Source of the DNA: Actinomycetes bacterium
GTDB lineage: Bacteria > Actinomycetota > Actinomycetes > Mycobacteriales > Mycobacteriaceae
Assembly (NCBI GenBank): GCA_023432405.1
Contig: JAEYUQ010000024.1
Span: forward strand, 1 to 9,032
Direction of reading: 5' to 3'
Length of the DNA stretch: 9,032 nt
Shown here: piece by piece, positions 1-6,980 of the stretch
Layout of the letters: each line of letters opens with the position of its first letter
How positions within the stretch are numbered: the first letter of the stretch is position 1
Notes under the pieces: model-generated
The model's input: only the letters and a program-made list of their open reading frames with translations
The model's database searches: none
Told to the model about the DNA's origin: nothing
Translations under genes and position numbers: made by a program

Positions 1-106
1 GGTGTGGGTGTTCCTGCGTCCATCGGTTAGGGCTAGTCACGCTCTGTGGTGTGTTGTGGTGGGCACACCTGTTGGCGGCTAGGTTTTCTGGCCTTCCGGG
101 GTGTGT
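1..106 (+). other. Left-edge non-coding stretch, possibly the 3' end of a plus-strand gene
   Basis: No gene can be called here. All three plus-strand frames are open at the left edge and close soon afterwards: frame 1 at a TAG at 28-30 (nine residues, ending PASIG), frame 2 at a TAG at 80-82, and frame 3 at a TGA at 126-128. A strong plus-strand terminator lies just downstream, so a plus-strand gene probably ends at or before one of these stops. Nine or 26 residues are too few to identify it. Confidence 0.3.
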
Positions 107-143
107 GGGAGGGGTACTACACCAGTGATACCCCTCCCTTTTT
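107..143 (+). terminator. Intrinsic (rho-independent) terminator, plus strand
   Basis: A perfect 10-bp stem (GGGAGGGGTA at 107-116 against TACCCCTCCC at 129-138) encloses a 12-nt loop and is followed directly by five T residues (139-143), then CTT. The T tract is only on the plus-strand side. On the minus strand the stem is followed by ACACACCCC, so it is not a canonical terminator for the mrp operon, though the stem could still slow that transcript. It probably ends a plus-strand transcript that enters from left of the window and converges on mrpG. Confidence 0.85.
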
Positions 144-314
144 CTTATGGTCTAAGGGAAAACAGCAAGAGCAAGATCCTAGAAGAGTAAGTAAGTGTTT
201 TCCGGTAGAGTGAGCAGGCTTTCACTTTGCAGAGCAAGCTGGCATGACCTGACAGAGCAAATAAGCAGTATCAGGAAGAGGGAAAGGGATTAACCGGCGA
301 AATCGAAGGAGTGG
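144..314. other. Intergenic, downstream of mrpG
   Basis: No ORF, RNA gene or strong structure is visible between the terminator and the mrpG stop codon. The only pairing near the mrpG end is a 5-bp stem (TAACC at 291-295 with GGTTA at 313-317), too weak and without a T tract on the minus strand. Where the mrp transcript ends is therefore not evident. Confidence 0.5.
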
Positions 315-701
315 TTACTTGCTGTCCTGGCGCTTTCGAGATGTTCGAGGCCGTGTGGGGGATTCGTTGACGGAAAGGGTGGAATCATAAAGACCCTCTT
401 TACGCGCCGCCCGTCCCACGCGCTGACCCACGATAGGGCTGGTGATGAGCGTGAAAATCACCAGGAGAACAAGGATTCCTAGGTCACTGTGGTTATTGAT
501 GGAGAAATCCGGGTGCCCCGCAACCCGAATAATTGCTCCAACCACGCACAGCATAAGTCCAATGGTTTGAGGCTTGGTAATGGCATGAATCTTTGCCAAA
601 GTACTGCTAAAACGCACCAACCCCAGCGCTGCCGAAAAGGTGAAGAATGCCCCGGCTAGGAGGAATACCGCAGAAACAACGTCAGCCAGCGTGTGAAGCA
701 T
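315..701 (-). CDS. mrpG: Mrp-type Na+/H+ antiporter subunit G (MnhG/PhaG family)
   Basis: This small membrane subunit of the multisubunit cation/proton antiporter is 128 aa. It shows three hydrophobic segments (about residues 7-29, 43-61, 72-92). Family signatures are visible: GLVRFSSTLAKIHAITKPQTIG (in two parts, residues 27-36 and 37-48) and FTLITSPIVGQRVGRAA (83-99). After the core comes a hydrophilic, basic tail of about 30 residues rich in Arg, Lys, Ser and Thr. The start ATG (699-701) shares its A with the TAA of mrpF, and no close Shine-Dalgarno sequence is visible, so reinitiation after mrpF is likely. It is the last gene of the operon. The role in the complex is structural or assembly-related by family knowledge; this subunit is not the proposed ion channel. 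Confidence 0.95.
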   Translation of the reverse strand: MLHTLADVVSAVFLLAGAFFTFSAALGLVRFSSTLAKIHAITKPQTIGLMLCVVGAIIRVAGHPDFSINNHSDLGILVLLVIFTLITSPIVGQRVGRAARKEGLYDSTLSVNESPTRPRTSRKRQDSK

Positions 702-964
702 TAGGAATCATCTCGCTTTCTCCACCGAGTGATAGATAGCGTGCTCATAAAGCCCAGAAGCGCTATCACCAGCATTGCGGAACTCGCCGTGGTATTGAGA
801 GACCAGCAGATATAGGTGGCCAGGGCACACTGCATCATCGCTGTAAGCCCTTCAACTCCCAGTAATCTATCCAGGGAGTGAGGCCCCTTCAGGATTGCCC
901 ACAGTGTGATAAGGAACGAAGCTGCCAGGAGCAGTGCGGCAATACCGAGAATAACGGCATACAT
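701..964 (-). CDS. mrpF: Mrp-type Na+/H+ antiporter subunit F (MnhF/PhaF family)
   Basis: An 87-aa protein with three transmembrane segments (about residues 2-24, 36-55, 60-78) and a short basic end (RWRKRDDS). The family hallmark GPHSLDRLLGVE (residues 27-38) is present. Its Asp32 corresponds to the conserved acid of the GPxxxDR motif; the second conserved acidic position appears as Glu38 rather than Asp. The start ATG (962-964) has a purine-rich GGGAG ribosome-binding site seven nt upstream on the minus strand and lies 2 nt after the mrpE stop codon. The mrpF TAA overlaps the mrpG ATG by one base. Length and position match mrpF in other actinobacterial mrpACDEFG operons. Confidence 0.95.
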   Translation of the reverse strand: MYAVILGIAALLLAASFLITLWAILKGPHSLDRLLGVEGLTAMMQCALATYICWSLNTTASSAMLVIALLGFMSTLSITRWRKRDDS

Positions 965-966
965 CC

Positions 967-1647
967 TTAGTCTCCCTTCCTCTGTTTCGCAGGCCGGCTC
1001 ATGTCAGTGTCCTGTTTCGCAGGCCGGTTTATATCAGTGTTCTCTTTCGCCTGCGGAAAGGTATTCGGTTTGTGTTTCGCAGGCCGACTCATATCAGTGT
1101 CCTGTTTCGCTGGCCGTCCAGTATCTGCACTTCGTGGCCCTGAGCCACCCTCAAACGTGGCAATCAGCCGCTTTTCCAGGTCAGCCACCTTCTGCCTTTC
1201 CTGTTCCACTTTCTCAGGAGTCTGGGCGTCGATAAGGTGAATGACCCAGCGCCTGTTGCTGAGGTCCACATCCGTGACCGTGCCCCCAGGTTGGAGGTTG
1301 TAGAGCACCAGCCCCACAAACATGGCCAGTTCTGTTTCCAGGCGCATAGGTACCACAATGAGTCCCGTGGGGGGTGGTGCAGCTGGGCGCATGGCCAGCC
1401 ACGCCACGCTGATAGACCCACTGATCAGTCCTGTAATCCAAAACCACAGCAAGGAGAGAATCTGGGCAGGTCTGAACGCCACGTGTTCCAGAGGCATAGG
1501 CGGCAGTGGTAGAAGTACAACAATCAAGAACCCCACAACCACAGCGGCAAGCAGGTTCAGCCAGCTGAACTCGCCCATGAGGAAGAACCAGACCAGGGCA
1601 ATCCACAGGAATGCTCCCAGCCGAAAACGCTTCTTAAGCCTGTTCAT
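967..1647 (-). CDS. mrpE: Mrp-type Na+/H+ antiporter subunit E (MnhE/PhaE family) with repeat-bearing C-terminal tail
   Basis: I chose the ATG at 1645-1647, giving 226 aa beginning MNRLKKRFRLGAFLWIALVW. It has a G-rich ribosome-binding site (GGGGGTGGG) just upstream and fits the family N-terminus. A further in-frame ATG at 1744-1746 would add 33 residues lying entirely inside mrpD and is unlikely. The core (about 1-165) has two hydrophobic segments near the N-terminus (10-48), another around 61-86, then the conserved soluble region: LIVVPMRLETELAMFVGLVL (96-115), LQPGG (118-122), then DLSNRRWVIHLID (128-140). Residues 168-226 are an extra hydrophilic tail, mostly five copies of a ten-residue unit (consensus RPAKQDTDMS), net basic. 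MrpE usually ends soon after the core, so this tail is unusual. The gene overlaps mrpD by 14 nt. Confidence 0.93.
   Translation of the reverse strand: MNRLKKRFRLGAFLWIALVWFFLMGEFSWLNLLAAVVVGFLIVVLLPLPPMPLEHVAFRPAQILSLLWFWITGLISGSISVAWLAMRPAAPPPTGLIVVPMRLETELAMFVGLVLYNLQPGGTVTDVDLSNRRWVIHLIDAQTPEKVEQERQKVADLEKRLIATFEGGSGPRSADTGRPAKQDTDMSRPAKHKPNTFPQAKENTDINRPAKQDTDMSRPAKQRKGD
970..1116 (-). repeat. Five tandem 30-nt units inside the mrpE 3' end
   Basis: On the plus strand the hexamer TTTCGC recurs at 985, 1015, 1045, 1075 and 1105, exactly every 30 nt. Units starting at 985 and 1075 differ at 2 of 30 positions; the 1015 unit differs from the 985 unit at about 5; the 1045 unit and the outer 1105 unit are more diverged. 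In protein they read RPAKQDTDMS, RPAKHKPNTF, PQAKENTDIN, RPAKQDTDMS and a final partial RPAKQRKGD (residues 178-226). The period is a multiple of three, so unit gain or loss would keep the frame. Confidence 0.93.
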
Positions 1648-3421
1648 TGCCCACCCCCACGGCCTGATGTTGTGCAACGGCCTGATGTTGTGCCTTGTTG
1701 CCGGGGAGGGTTTCAGGCGCGGATGCCGTTGAAGGAAGCCCTCCAATCTCAGGGTCTGATGTGGATGTACCGGGTGCCACGGCGTCAGCAGCCGTGTCAG
1801 TATAAGGTGAGGGTGCGCGCACGCCCTCGTTGTTGAGCACAGCGTTCTGGTACACCTTCGTATCCTGGGTGGATTCAGCGGCGCGATCAGTAATCCCCAT
1901 AAGCGGTCCGGCCAAAACCGTGACAGCCAGGGAGGCCGCCACTAAGCAGGACGTCGCAAGGAACATTCCAGGAGGAACTGTGCCAACGTCCTCACGGTCA
2001 GCCAGTTCCACCTCGTCTCTGACCTCTGCCAGAACTGCCGGACGTGCCATAGCGATATTGCCTTCCGGGGCGTCGGCACGGTCACGCCAGAACCCCTTGG
2101 ACCACACGGTCATCATGGCATAGAGGGTGAGAAGTGAGGTGGCCAGCGCCCCACCAATGAGTAAGCACGCTAAGAACCCGCCTTGTCCTGCGCCAGCCTG
2201 GATCAGCATAACTTTGCCAATAAACCCTGACAGCGGGGGTACCCCGCCCAAGTTGATAGCGGGAATGAAGTACAGCAGGGCAATCACCGGGGAGGCTTTA
2301 GCCAGGGAGCCTAAACGCCGCAGAGAGCTGGTGCCAGCTTGGCGCTCGATAAGTCCCACCACCAGGAAGAGCGCAGTTTGCACAAGCACATGGTGGACGG
2401 CGTAGAAGATGGCTCCAGACAACCCCTGGGCACTGCCCAGGGCAACACCAAAGATCATGTAGCCGATGTGGCTTACCAGGGTAAAGGAGAGCAGACGCTT
2501 CATATCGTTTTGCGCCAATGCTCCGAGGATGCCCACAATCATGGTGGCAGCCGCCAGCCACAGCATAAGAGAGTCCAGATCACCCGTGGGGAACATGATG
2601 GAGCGCGTGCGGATAATGGCGTACACGCCCACTTTGGTGAGCAACCCAGCAAAAACCGCTGTCACCAGCGAGGGGGCGGTGGGGTAGGAGTCTGGCAGCC
2701 AGGCGTCCAGAGGGAACACCGCCGCTTTAATGCCGAAGGCAATCAGGAGAGTAGCGAAAATGGCGGCTCGCACACCGCTGGGAATCTCATTCATCCGGCG
2801 AGCAATTTCCGCCATCGTGACAGTGCCCACGGAGGCGTACACCAAGGCAAGGCCCACCAGGAACACCATTGAGGAAGCCAGAGACACCAGGGTGTAGCTA
2901 ATGCCAGCGCGCACACGTAAAGCAGAACCACCCAAGGTCATCAGCACATAGGAGGCGGCCAGGAACACCTCGAAGCCCACGTAGAGGTTGAAAAGGTCCC
3001 CGGCCAGGAAAGAAAGATTCACTCCCATTGTCAGCAGGAGATAGATGGGGTGGAAGGCGGTGACGGGTTCATCCTCGCCAGCGTCTCTAATGCCCTGGCT
3101 GATGGCGTACCACATCACGCAGAACAACACCACGGAGCTGACGGTGAGCATCACACAGGCCAGGCGGTCAGCCACCAACACAATGCCCACAGGGCTCCCC
3201 CAGGAACCGATGTGGAGGGTCTGGATTCCGTTGGTATCCACAAACCACAGCACAGCAATGTTGAGCACAATGAGAGCAAGCAGAGTAAACCAGCTCAGCG
3301 CCACTTGGATACGGGGGCGTCGCCCAGCAAGCAAGCTCAAACCTGCAGCCAGCGCGGGAATAATGATAGGCAGGGCAACAGTAGAGGCGGGCAGGGTGTG
3401 GTTCAGGAGATTACTCAGCAT
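1634..3421 (-). CDS. mrpD: Mrp-type Na+/H+ antiporter subunit D (MnhD/PhaD, proton-translocating NuoM/N-like)
   Basis: A large polytopic membrane subunit, 595 aa from the chosen start, homologous to the antiporter-like subunits of complex I. Key residues are visible: Glu151 in VGFEVFLAASYVL, Lys232 in GIKAAVFPLDAWLPDSYPTA, Lys263 in LLTKVGVYA, a His pair 343-344 in VHHVLVQTALF, and Lys403 in GFIGKV. These are the charged positions thought to carry protons in this family. The start ATG at 3419-3421 has a perfect AGGAGG seven nt upstream, which favours it over an in-frame ATG at 3445. The C-terminal 80 or so residues (from about 512) are hydrophilic, rich in Ala, Pro, Thr and Ser, and end with a duplicated AQHQAV. 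The gene overlaps mrpC by 11 nt and mrpE by 14 nt. Confidence 0.96.
   Translation of the reverse strand: MLSNLLNHTLPASTVALPIIIPALAAGLSLLAGRRPRIQVALSWFTLLALIVLNIAVLWFVDTNGIQTLHIGSWGSPVGIVLVADRLACVMLTVSSVVLFCVMWYAISQGIRDAGEDEPVTAFHPIYLLLTMGVNLSFLAGDLFNLYVGFEVFLAASYVLMTLGGSALRVRAGISYTLVSLASSMVFLVGLALVYASVGTVTMAEIARRMNEIPSGVRAAIFATLLIAFGIKAAVFPLDAWLPDSYPTAPSLVTAVFAGLLTKVGVYAIIRTRSIMFPTGDLDSLMLWLAAATMIVGILGALAQNDMKRLLSFTLVSHIGYMIFGVALGSAQGLSGAIFYAVHHVLVQTALFLVVGLIERQAGTSSLRRLGSLAKASPVIALLYFIPAINLGGVPPLSGFIGKVMLIQAGAGQGGFLACLLIGGALATSLLTLYAMMTVWSKGFWRDRADAPEGNIAMARPAVLAEVRDEVELADREDVGTVPPGMFLATSCLVAASLAVTVLAGPLMGITDRAAESTQDTKVYQNAVLNNEGVRAPSPYTDTAADAVAPGTSTSDPEIGGLPSTASAPETLPGNKAQHQAVAQHQAVGVGNEQA
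1659..1693 (-). repeat. 18-nt tandem duplication in the mrpD 3' end
   Basis: ACGGCCTGATGTTGTGC occurs at 1659-1675 and again at 1677-1693, an 18-nt period. It encodes AQHQAV twice near the MrpD C-terminus, just before the overlap with mrpE. The period keeps the frame. Confidence 0.9.
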
Positions 3422-3926
3422 CCTGTGACCTCCTGGCTTCCTCACTGAGGGCGTGGGTCACGGGCGCCTCAAAGGAGCGCGGACCAAACTGATCTCCCTG
3501 AGGGGTGAGCTTTCCTGTGGGATCATTAGAGGCGTCATGGTCCGGGGCGGCCAGCGCCGAGCCCGGGCGGGCAGCAATCACGGCGTCCTCATGGTCATCA
3601 TCAACAATGTCTGCTGTGCGGTAGCGATACTGCCGGTATGCCAAAGCCGCCAGAAAAGCGGTGGTTACCAGGGAAATAACAATGCTGGTCAGAATCATAG
3701 CTTGAGCCAGAGGGTCTGCCACGCGGTCTGCCCACAGCGTAGTGTTTCGCCCCACAATTGGCGGGTTACCGGCAGCGCCCCCGGCTTGAAGCATGAGGAT
3801 GTTAAGCCCATTGCCTATCAGCAAGGTACCCATCATCATGCGAATCATGGTGCGATCTAGTAGCAGATATACCCCCGCAGAAATGGCTGTCCCAGAGGCC
3901 AGCAATAGCACAAGGTTAGCGATCAT
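3411..3926 (-). CDS. mrpC: Mrp-type Na+/H+ antiporter subunit C (MnhC/PhaC, NuoK-like)
   Basis: A 171-aa NuoK-like subunit. Three transmembrane segments cover about residues 2-23, 29-48 and 71-97. Family motifs are MMGTLLIGNGLNILML (31-46) and DPLAQAMILTSIVIS (71-85). After the third helix comes a soluble tail of about 70 residues (from 102), strongly acidic at first (DIVDDDHED, 106-114), roughly 15 acidic against 5 basic residues; MrpC proteins commonly have a C-terminal extension. The start ATG overlaps the mrpA stop in an ATGA arrangement (3923-3926), and GGAAG lies upstream as a ribosome-binding site, so coupling with mrpA is likely. In the complex it packs against MrpA and MrpD, by analogy with NuoK. 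Confidence 0.95.
   Translation of the reverse strand: MIANLVLLLASGTAISAGVYLLLDRTMIRMMMGTLLIGNGLNILMLQAGGAAGNPPIVGRNTTLWADRVADPLAQAMILTSIVISLVTTAFLAALAYRQYRYRTADIVDDDHEDAVIAARPGSALAAPDHDASNDPTGKLTPQGDQFGPRSFEAPVTHALSEEARRSQDAE
3429..3434 (-). promoter_or_regulatory. Ribosome binding site deciding the mrpD start
   Basis: The plus-strand CCTCCT reads AGGAGG on the minus strand and ends seven nt before the ATG at 3421. It lies inside the mrpC coding sequence, and mrpC ends 11 nt into mrpD. This site is why the start at 3421 was preferred over the longer reading frame from 3445. Confidence 0.85.
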
Positions 3927-6856
3927 GGCTTCTTCCTTGCCGCGCGGTTGCGAACTCGCTGAAGCCTCATCGCGCTATCCAGATCTATGCGCCCACCCAG
4001 GGCGCGCAGTATATGCATCACCGTTCCAATCACCACCAGGTACACCCCGGCATCAAGCAGCATGGCTGTGGGAATATGAATCTCTCCTAACTCTATGAGT
4101 GTGGTGGTGAGTGGCGGTTGTCCCCACAACATCGGAATAATCCCTGACGACGCCGCTATCACCAGGCCAAGGCCTAGAATTTTGCCGGAGTCTATGGGCA
4201 GGGCTGCTTCAAGTTCCTGGCGTCCTGCCGCAAGGTAACGCAAAGTGAAGGCCAGGGCCGCAACCAAGCCGCCAGCAAATCCCCCACCGGGGGCGTTGTG
4301 GCCGGTGAAGAAGAAGTACACAGATACCACCATCATGGTGGGGAAAAGCAGCCGTGTGAGTATGTCAATTCCCATAGAGCGATGCCCAGAGCGCTGGTCT
4401 GCATGGGTAGCCAGCCACTGCCGGTTGAGGGCAGACAGCCGAGGGCGGGAGGATTCCTGGGTGAACACACGGGTTCCGTAAATGAGTGAGGACACCCCGG
4501 TGGCCAGAATCACCAGGACTGTTATTTCCCCGAAGGTGTCCCAGGAGCGGATGTCCACCAGAATGACGTTGACGGTATTGCGTCCGTGGCCAATCTCCAG
4601 GGCCAGGCGATTCATGACTGAAGAAACTGGTGGCAGGTTTCGGGCGTTCACGGCAAACAGAGTCACAATACTGATCGAGAACCCTGCAGCAGCTGCCAAC
4701 CAGGCACGTCCCCGACGGTTCTCCGCCGAGCCACGCCACTGTGGCTGTGCAGGAAGTTTGCGCAGCACCAGCATGAATATCACCACAGAGATGGTTTCTA
4801 CAAGGAACTGTGTGAGGGCTAAATCCGGTGCGCCGTGGAGGGTAAAAATCACCGCTGTGGCGTACCCAGTGAGCCCCACGAGGAGGATACCGCTGAGGTG
4901 AGTTTTCATCCGTGTGGCGGCCACGGCCGCAACAATAAGAATTCCGGCGGCTAAGCCCTGGAAGGGAGTATCCCACACCACCATGCGCACAGTGGGACGA
5001 GCGCCCAGCGCCAGCACTAGGAGCGGAAGAATGGTGACCGCCAGGAAAATACTTCCCAGGTTGAAGCTCAGGGACCCGCGCTGTGTAGTTTTTGTCAGCC
5101 ATAGCGCCACGCGGCGAAGTCCCGCCAGAACAGAGTCATAGGCTGTGTCTGCGCTACCAAGAGCAGGGGTTTCAAAAATGAAGTACCGCAGGAGGCGGCG
5201 CTGCCAGAAGATGAGGATACCGGCGCTGAGAATCACCCCTGTGAGCAGGAGCGGAAGTGTGAAACCGTGCCAAAGCTGGAGGTGAGGAGCCGTGGTGCCA
5301 GCGTAGAGCTCCGAAACCACGTGCCCTATCAGGCTGTCAAGCGGTGCCGGATGAAGCCCCAACACCAGACTGCCCGCAGTCAGTATCGCTGGGGGTAGCC
5401 AGAGAGGAATGCTGACGTGCTCCATAGTTTCCACCGCTGGCGAGGTCCCGCCACCGCTGGCATGGGAGGCGGGCTTGGTGGCGTAGGCACTGTAAAGGAA
5501 GTACAAGGTGTATGCCATTGTGAGAGCAGAGCCAGCCACAATGGCTACAACCACCAGGTTTCTGGGCATACCCACCAGAGACTGTGCGTGCAGAGCAGAA
5601 TCCAACGCCGTTTCTTTGGCGATAAACCCCAGCATCGGCGGGATTCCCGCCATCGACGTGCCCGCGAGCGTCGCCAAGGTAGCTAAACCAGGGTGTTTGC
5701 GTCCCAATCCAGAGATTTTCCGAATGTCCCTGGTACCCGTGGTGTGGTCGATGAGCCCCACGCTCATAAAGAGAGCTGCTTTAAACAGAGAATGGGCTGC
5801 GGTGAGGGCAAGTCCGGCGGTGGTCAGTTCCGGAGTTCCCACAGCCATAAGAGAAATAATGAACCCTAGCTGGCTGACCGTGCCATAGGCCAGAATCAGT
5901 TTGAGGTCTTGCTGTTTGAGAGCCATCCACCCGCCCAGGAGCATAGTGAACAGGCCTGCCACAATGGCCACCAGGAAGAACACAAAGATTTCATGGAACT
6001 GCGGGGATAGACGTGCCACCAGGTAGATTCCGGCTTTCACCATCGCTGCCGAGTGGAGGTATGCGGAGACGGGAGTGGGTGCGGCCATAGCGCCCGGCAA
6101 CCAGAAGTGGGCAGGGGCAATGGCTGATTTACTCAGAGCCCCCACCAAGATCAACACCGCAGCTGTGGTGATGTGCGGAACCTGGCTCAGGTGGGCAATA
6201 GTGGGGATACCTGAAAGCTCCCAGACCCCGGTCTGGGTGCTGAACAGCACAATTCCAGCCAGCATGGCCAGACCACCGGCGGTGGTGACCATCAGAGCCT
6301 GAAGAGCGGCTCGCCGTGACGAGGCCCGTTCTGCGTAATAGCCCACAAGGAGGAAAGACAGAAGGGACGTGATTTCCCAAAAGATATAAAGGAGAAGGAG
6401 GTTATCAGCGGTGACAAGTCCAAACATGGCGGCGGCAAAAGCCATAAGATACCCGCTGAAATATGCCAGCCTGTTAGACACCCGGTTGAAGTACCCCCAG
6501 CAGTACAGGAGAACGGCCGCGCCTATTCCCAGAACAATGCACGCGAAGAAGAGCGAGAGATGATCCACGCGGAAGGTGATATTCAGGTGCAGGCTGGGTA
6601 ACCAGGGGTGGCTATAGCTGAGGGCCGCGCCTAGGTTCGTTGTTTCCAGGGTTGCGGGGCCTGGGGTTGCGACTAAGGCTGAGGGCCCTGGAGCTGCGGG
6701 GGTGCCGGGGGTTGAGCCTAAAACCGTGAGAAGAAGCCAGGTGAGACACCCAGCGGGAACGGTAGCCAGGAGAAGGAAAGCCCACCTTCCGCACAGTTTT
6801 ATCAGGAAAGGTGCCGCTAAGGCTGCTAGGCATAATGTGATAAGGACGGAGATCAC
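3923..6856 (-). CDS. mrpA: Fused MrpA-MrpB: large Na+/H+ antiporter subunit A with C-terminal MnhB domain
   Basis: A 977-aa polytopic membrane protein and the first gene of the operon. The NuoL-like antiporter core spans about residues 90-460, with Glu161 (FWEITSLLSFLL), Lys243 and His250 (LSKSAIAPAHFWLPGAMAAP), Lys274, Lys359 (AAHSLFKAALF) and Lys414 (GFIAKE). An MbhD-like segment follows near 630-700 (HGAPDLALTQFLVETISVV, with Asp678 and Glu687), then an MbhE-like segment (VDIRSWDTFGEITVL, 767-781). The MnhB domain occupies about 835-950 (FFFTGHNAPGGGFAGGL, 848-864). A separate mrpB is absent because it is fused here, as is usual in actinobacteria. The start is GTG (6854-6856), directly after an in-frame TAG, so no longer N-terminus is possible; the only upstream purine run (AGGGG) is 12 nt away and weak. 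A Pro/Gly/Ala-rich loop occupies residues 47-70. Confidence 0.96.
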   Translation of the reverse strand: MISVLITLCLAALAAPFLIKLCGRWAFLLLATVPAGCLTWLLLTVLGSTPGTPAAPGPSALVATPGPATLETTNLGAALSYSHPWLPSLHLNITFRVDHLSLFFACIVLGIGAAVLLYCWGYFNRVSNRLAYFSGYLMAFAAAMFGLVTADNLLLLYIFWEITSLLSFLLVGYYAERASSRRAALQALMVTTAGGLAMLAGIVLFSTQTGVWELSGIPTIAHLSQVPHITTAAVLILVGALSKSAIAPAHFWLPGAMAAPTPVSAYLHSAAMVKAGIYLVARLSPQFHEIFVFFLVAIVAGLFTMLLGGWMALKQQDLKLILAYGTVSQLGFIISLMAVGTPELTTAGLALTAAHSLFKAALFMSVGLIDHTTGTRDIRKISGLGRKHPGLATLATLAGTSMAGIPPMLGFIAKETALDSALHAQSLVGMPRNLVVVAIVAGSALTMAYTLYFLYSAYATKPASHASGGGTSPAVETMEHVSIPLWLPPAILTAGSLVLGLHPAPLDSLIGHVVSELYAGTTAPHLQLWHGFTLPLLLTGVILSAGILIFWQRRLLRYFIFETPALGSADTAYDSVLAGLRRVALWLTKTTQRGSLSFNLGSIFLAVTILPLLVLALGARPTVRMVVWDTPFQGLAAGILIVAAVAATRMKTHLSGILLVGLTGYATAVIFTLHGAPDLALTQFLVETISVVIFMLVLRKLPAQPQWRGSAENRRGRAWLAAAAGFSISIVTLFAVNARNLPPVSSVMNRLALEIGHGRNTVNVILVDIRSWDTFGEITVLVILATGVSSLIYGTRVFTQESSRPRLSALNRQWLATHADQRSGHRSMGIDILTRLLFPTMMVVSVYFFFTGHNAPGGGFAGGLVAALAFTLRYLAAGRQELEAALPIDSGKILGLGLVIAASSGIIPMLWGQPPLTTTLIELGEIHIPTAMLLDAGVYLVVIGTVMHILRALGGRIDLDSAMRLQRVRNRAARKKP

Positions 6857-6962
6857 CTATGGAATCAACCCCTGTCAGATTTCTCAGAGTGTGACTTCAT
6901 CCATCGTACTTATGGATTAAGTTCTGTGGAATGGCTCTCGAATCATCGTCCTACGGAGGATA

Positions 6963-6980
6963 TTCCTTATCTTCCTTATC
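6963..6980. repeat. 9-bp tandem duplication TTCCTTATC
   Basis: TTCCTTATC occurs twice back to back (6963-6971 and 6972-6980), with the second copy running into the first 32-bp direct repeat. The core CCTTATC occurs a third time in the second direct repeat (7031-7037). Read toward mrpA this is GATAAGG three times, which could be repeated binding sites, but the factor is unknown. Confidence 0.7.

Noticed and set aside
970..1134. A CRISPR array suggested by regular 30-nt spacing
   Set aside because: Repeats are contiguous without unique spacers, keep the reading frame of mrpE, and there are no cas genes.
1224..1237. A 14-nt match (GGGCGTCGATAAGG) between mrpE and the reverse complement of the intergenic direct repeats, apart from one base at the edge
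   Set aside because: It is shorter than a convincing repeat, lies in codons for conserved MrpE residues (LIDAQ), and is best explained by chance.
1646..1746. A longer mrpE starting at 1746
   Set aside because: It would add 33 residues inside mrpD without hydrophobic or family character, while the ATG at 1647 has a ribosome-binding site and fits the family N-terminus.
2339..2872. A 177-codon open frame on the plus strand, and other long plus-strand frames between 906 and 6302
   Set aside because: They lie opposite well-supported mrp genes, have low-complexity or unnatural residue content and no convincing ribosome-binding sites, so they are antisense shadows of GC-rich coding DNA.
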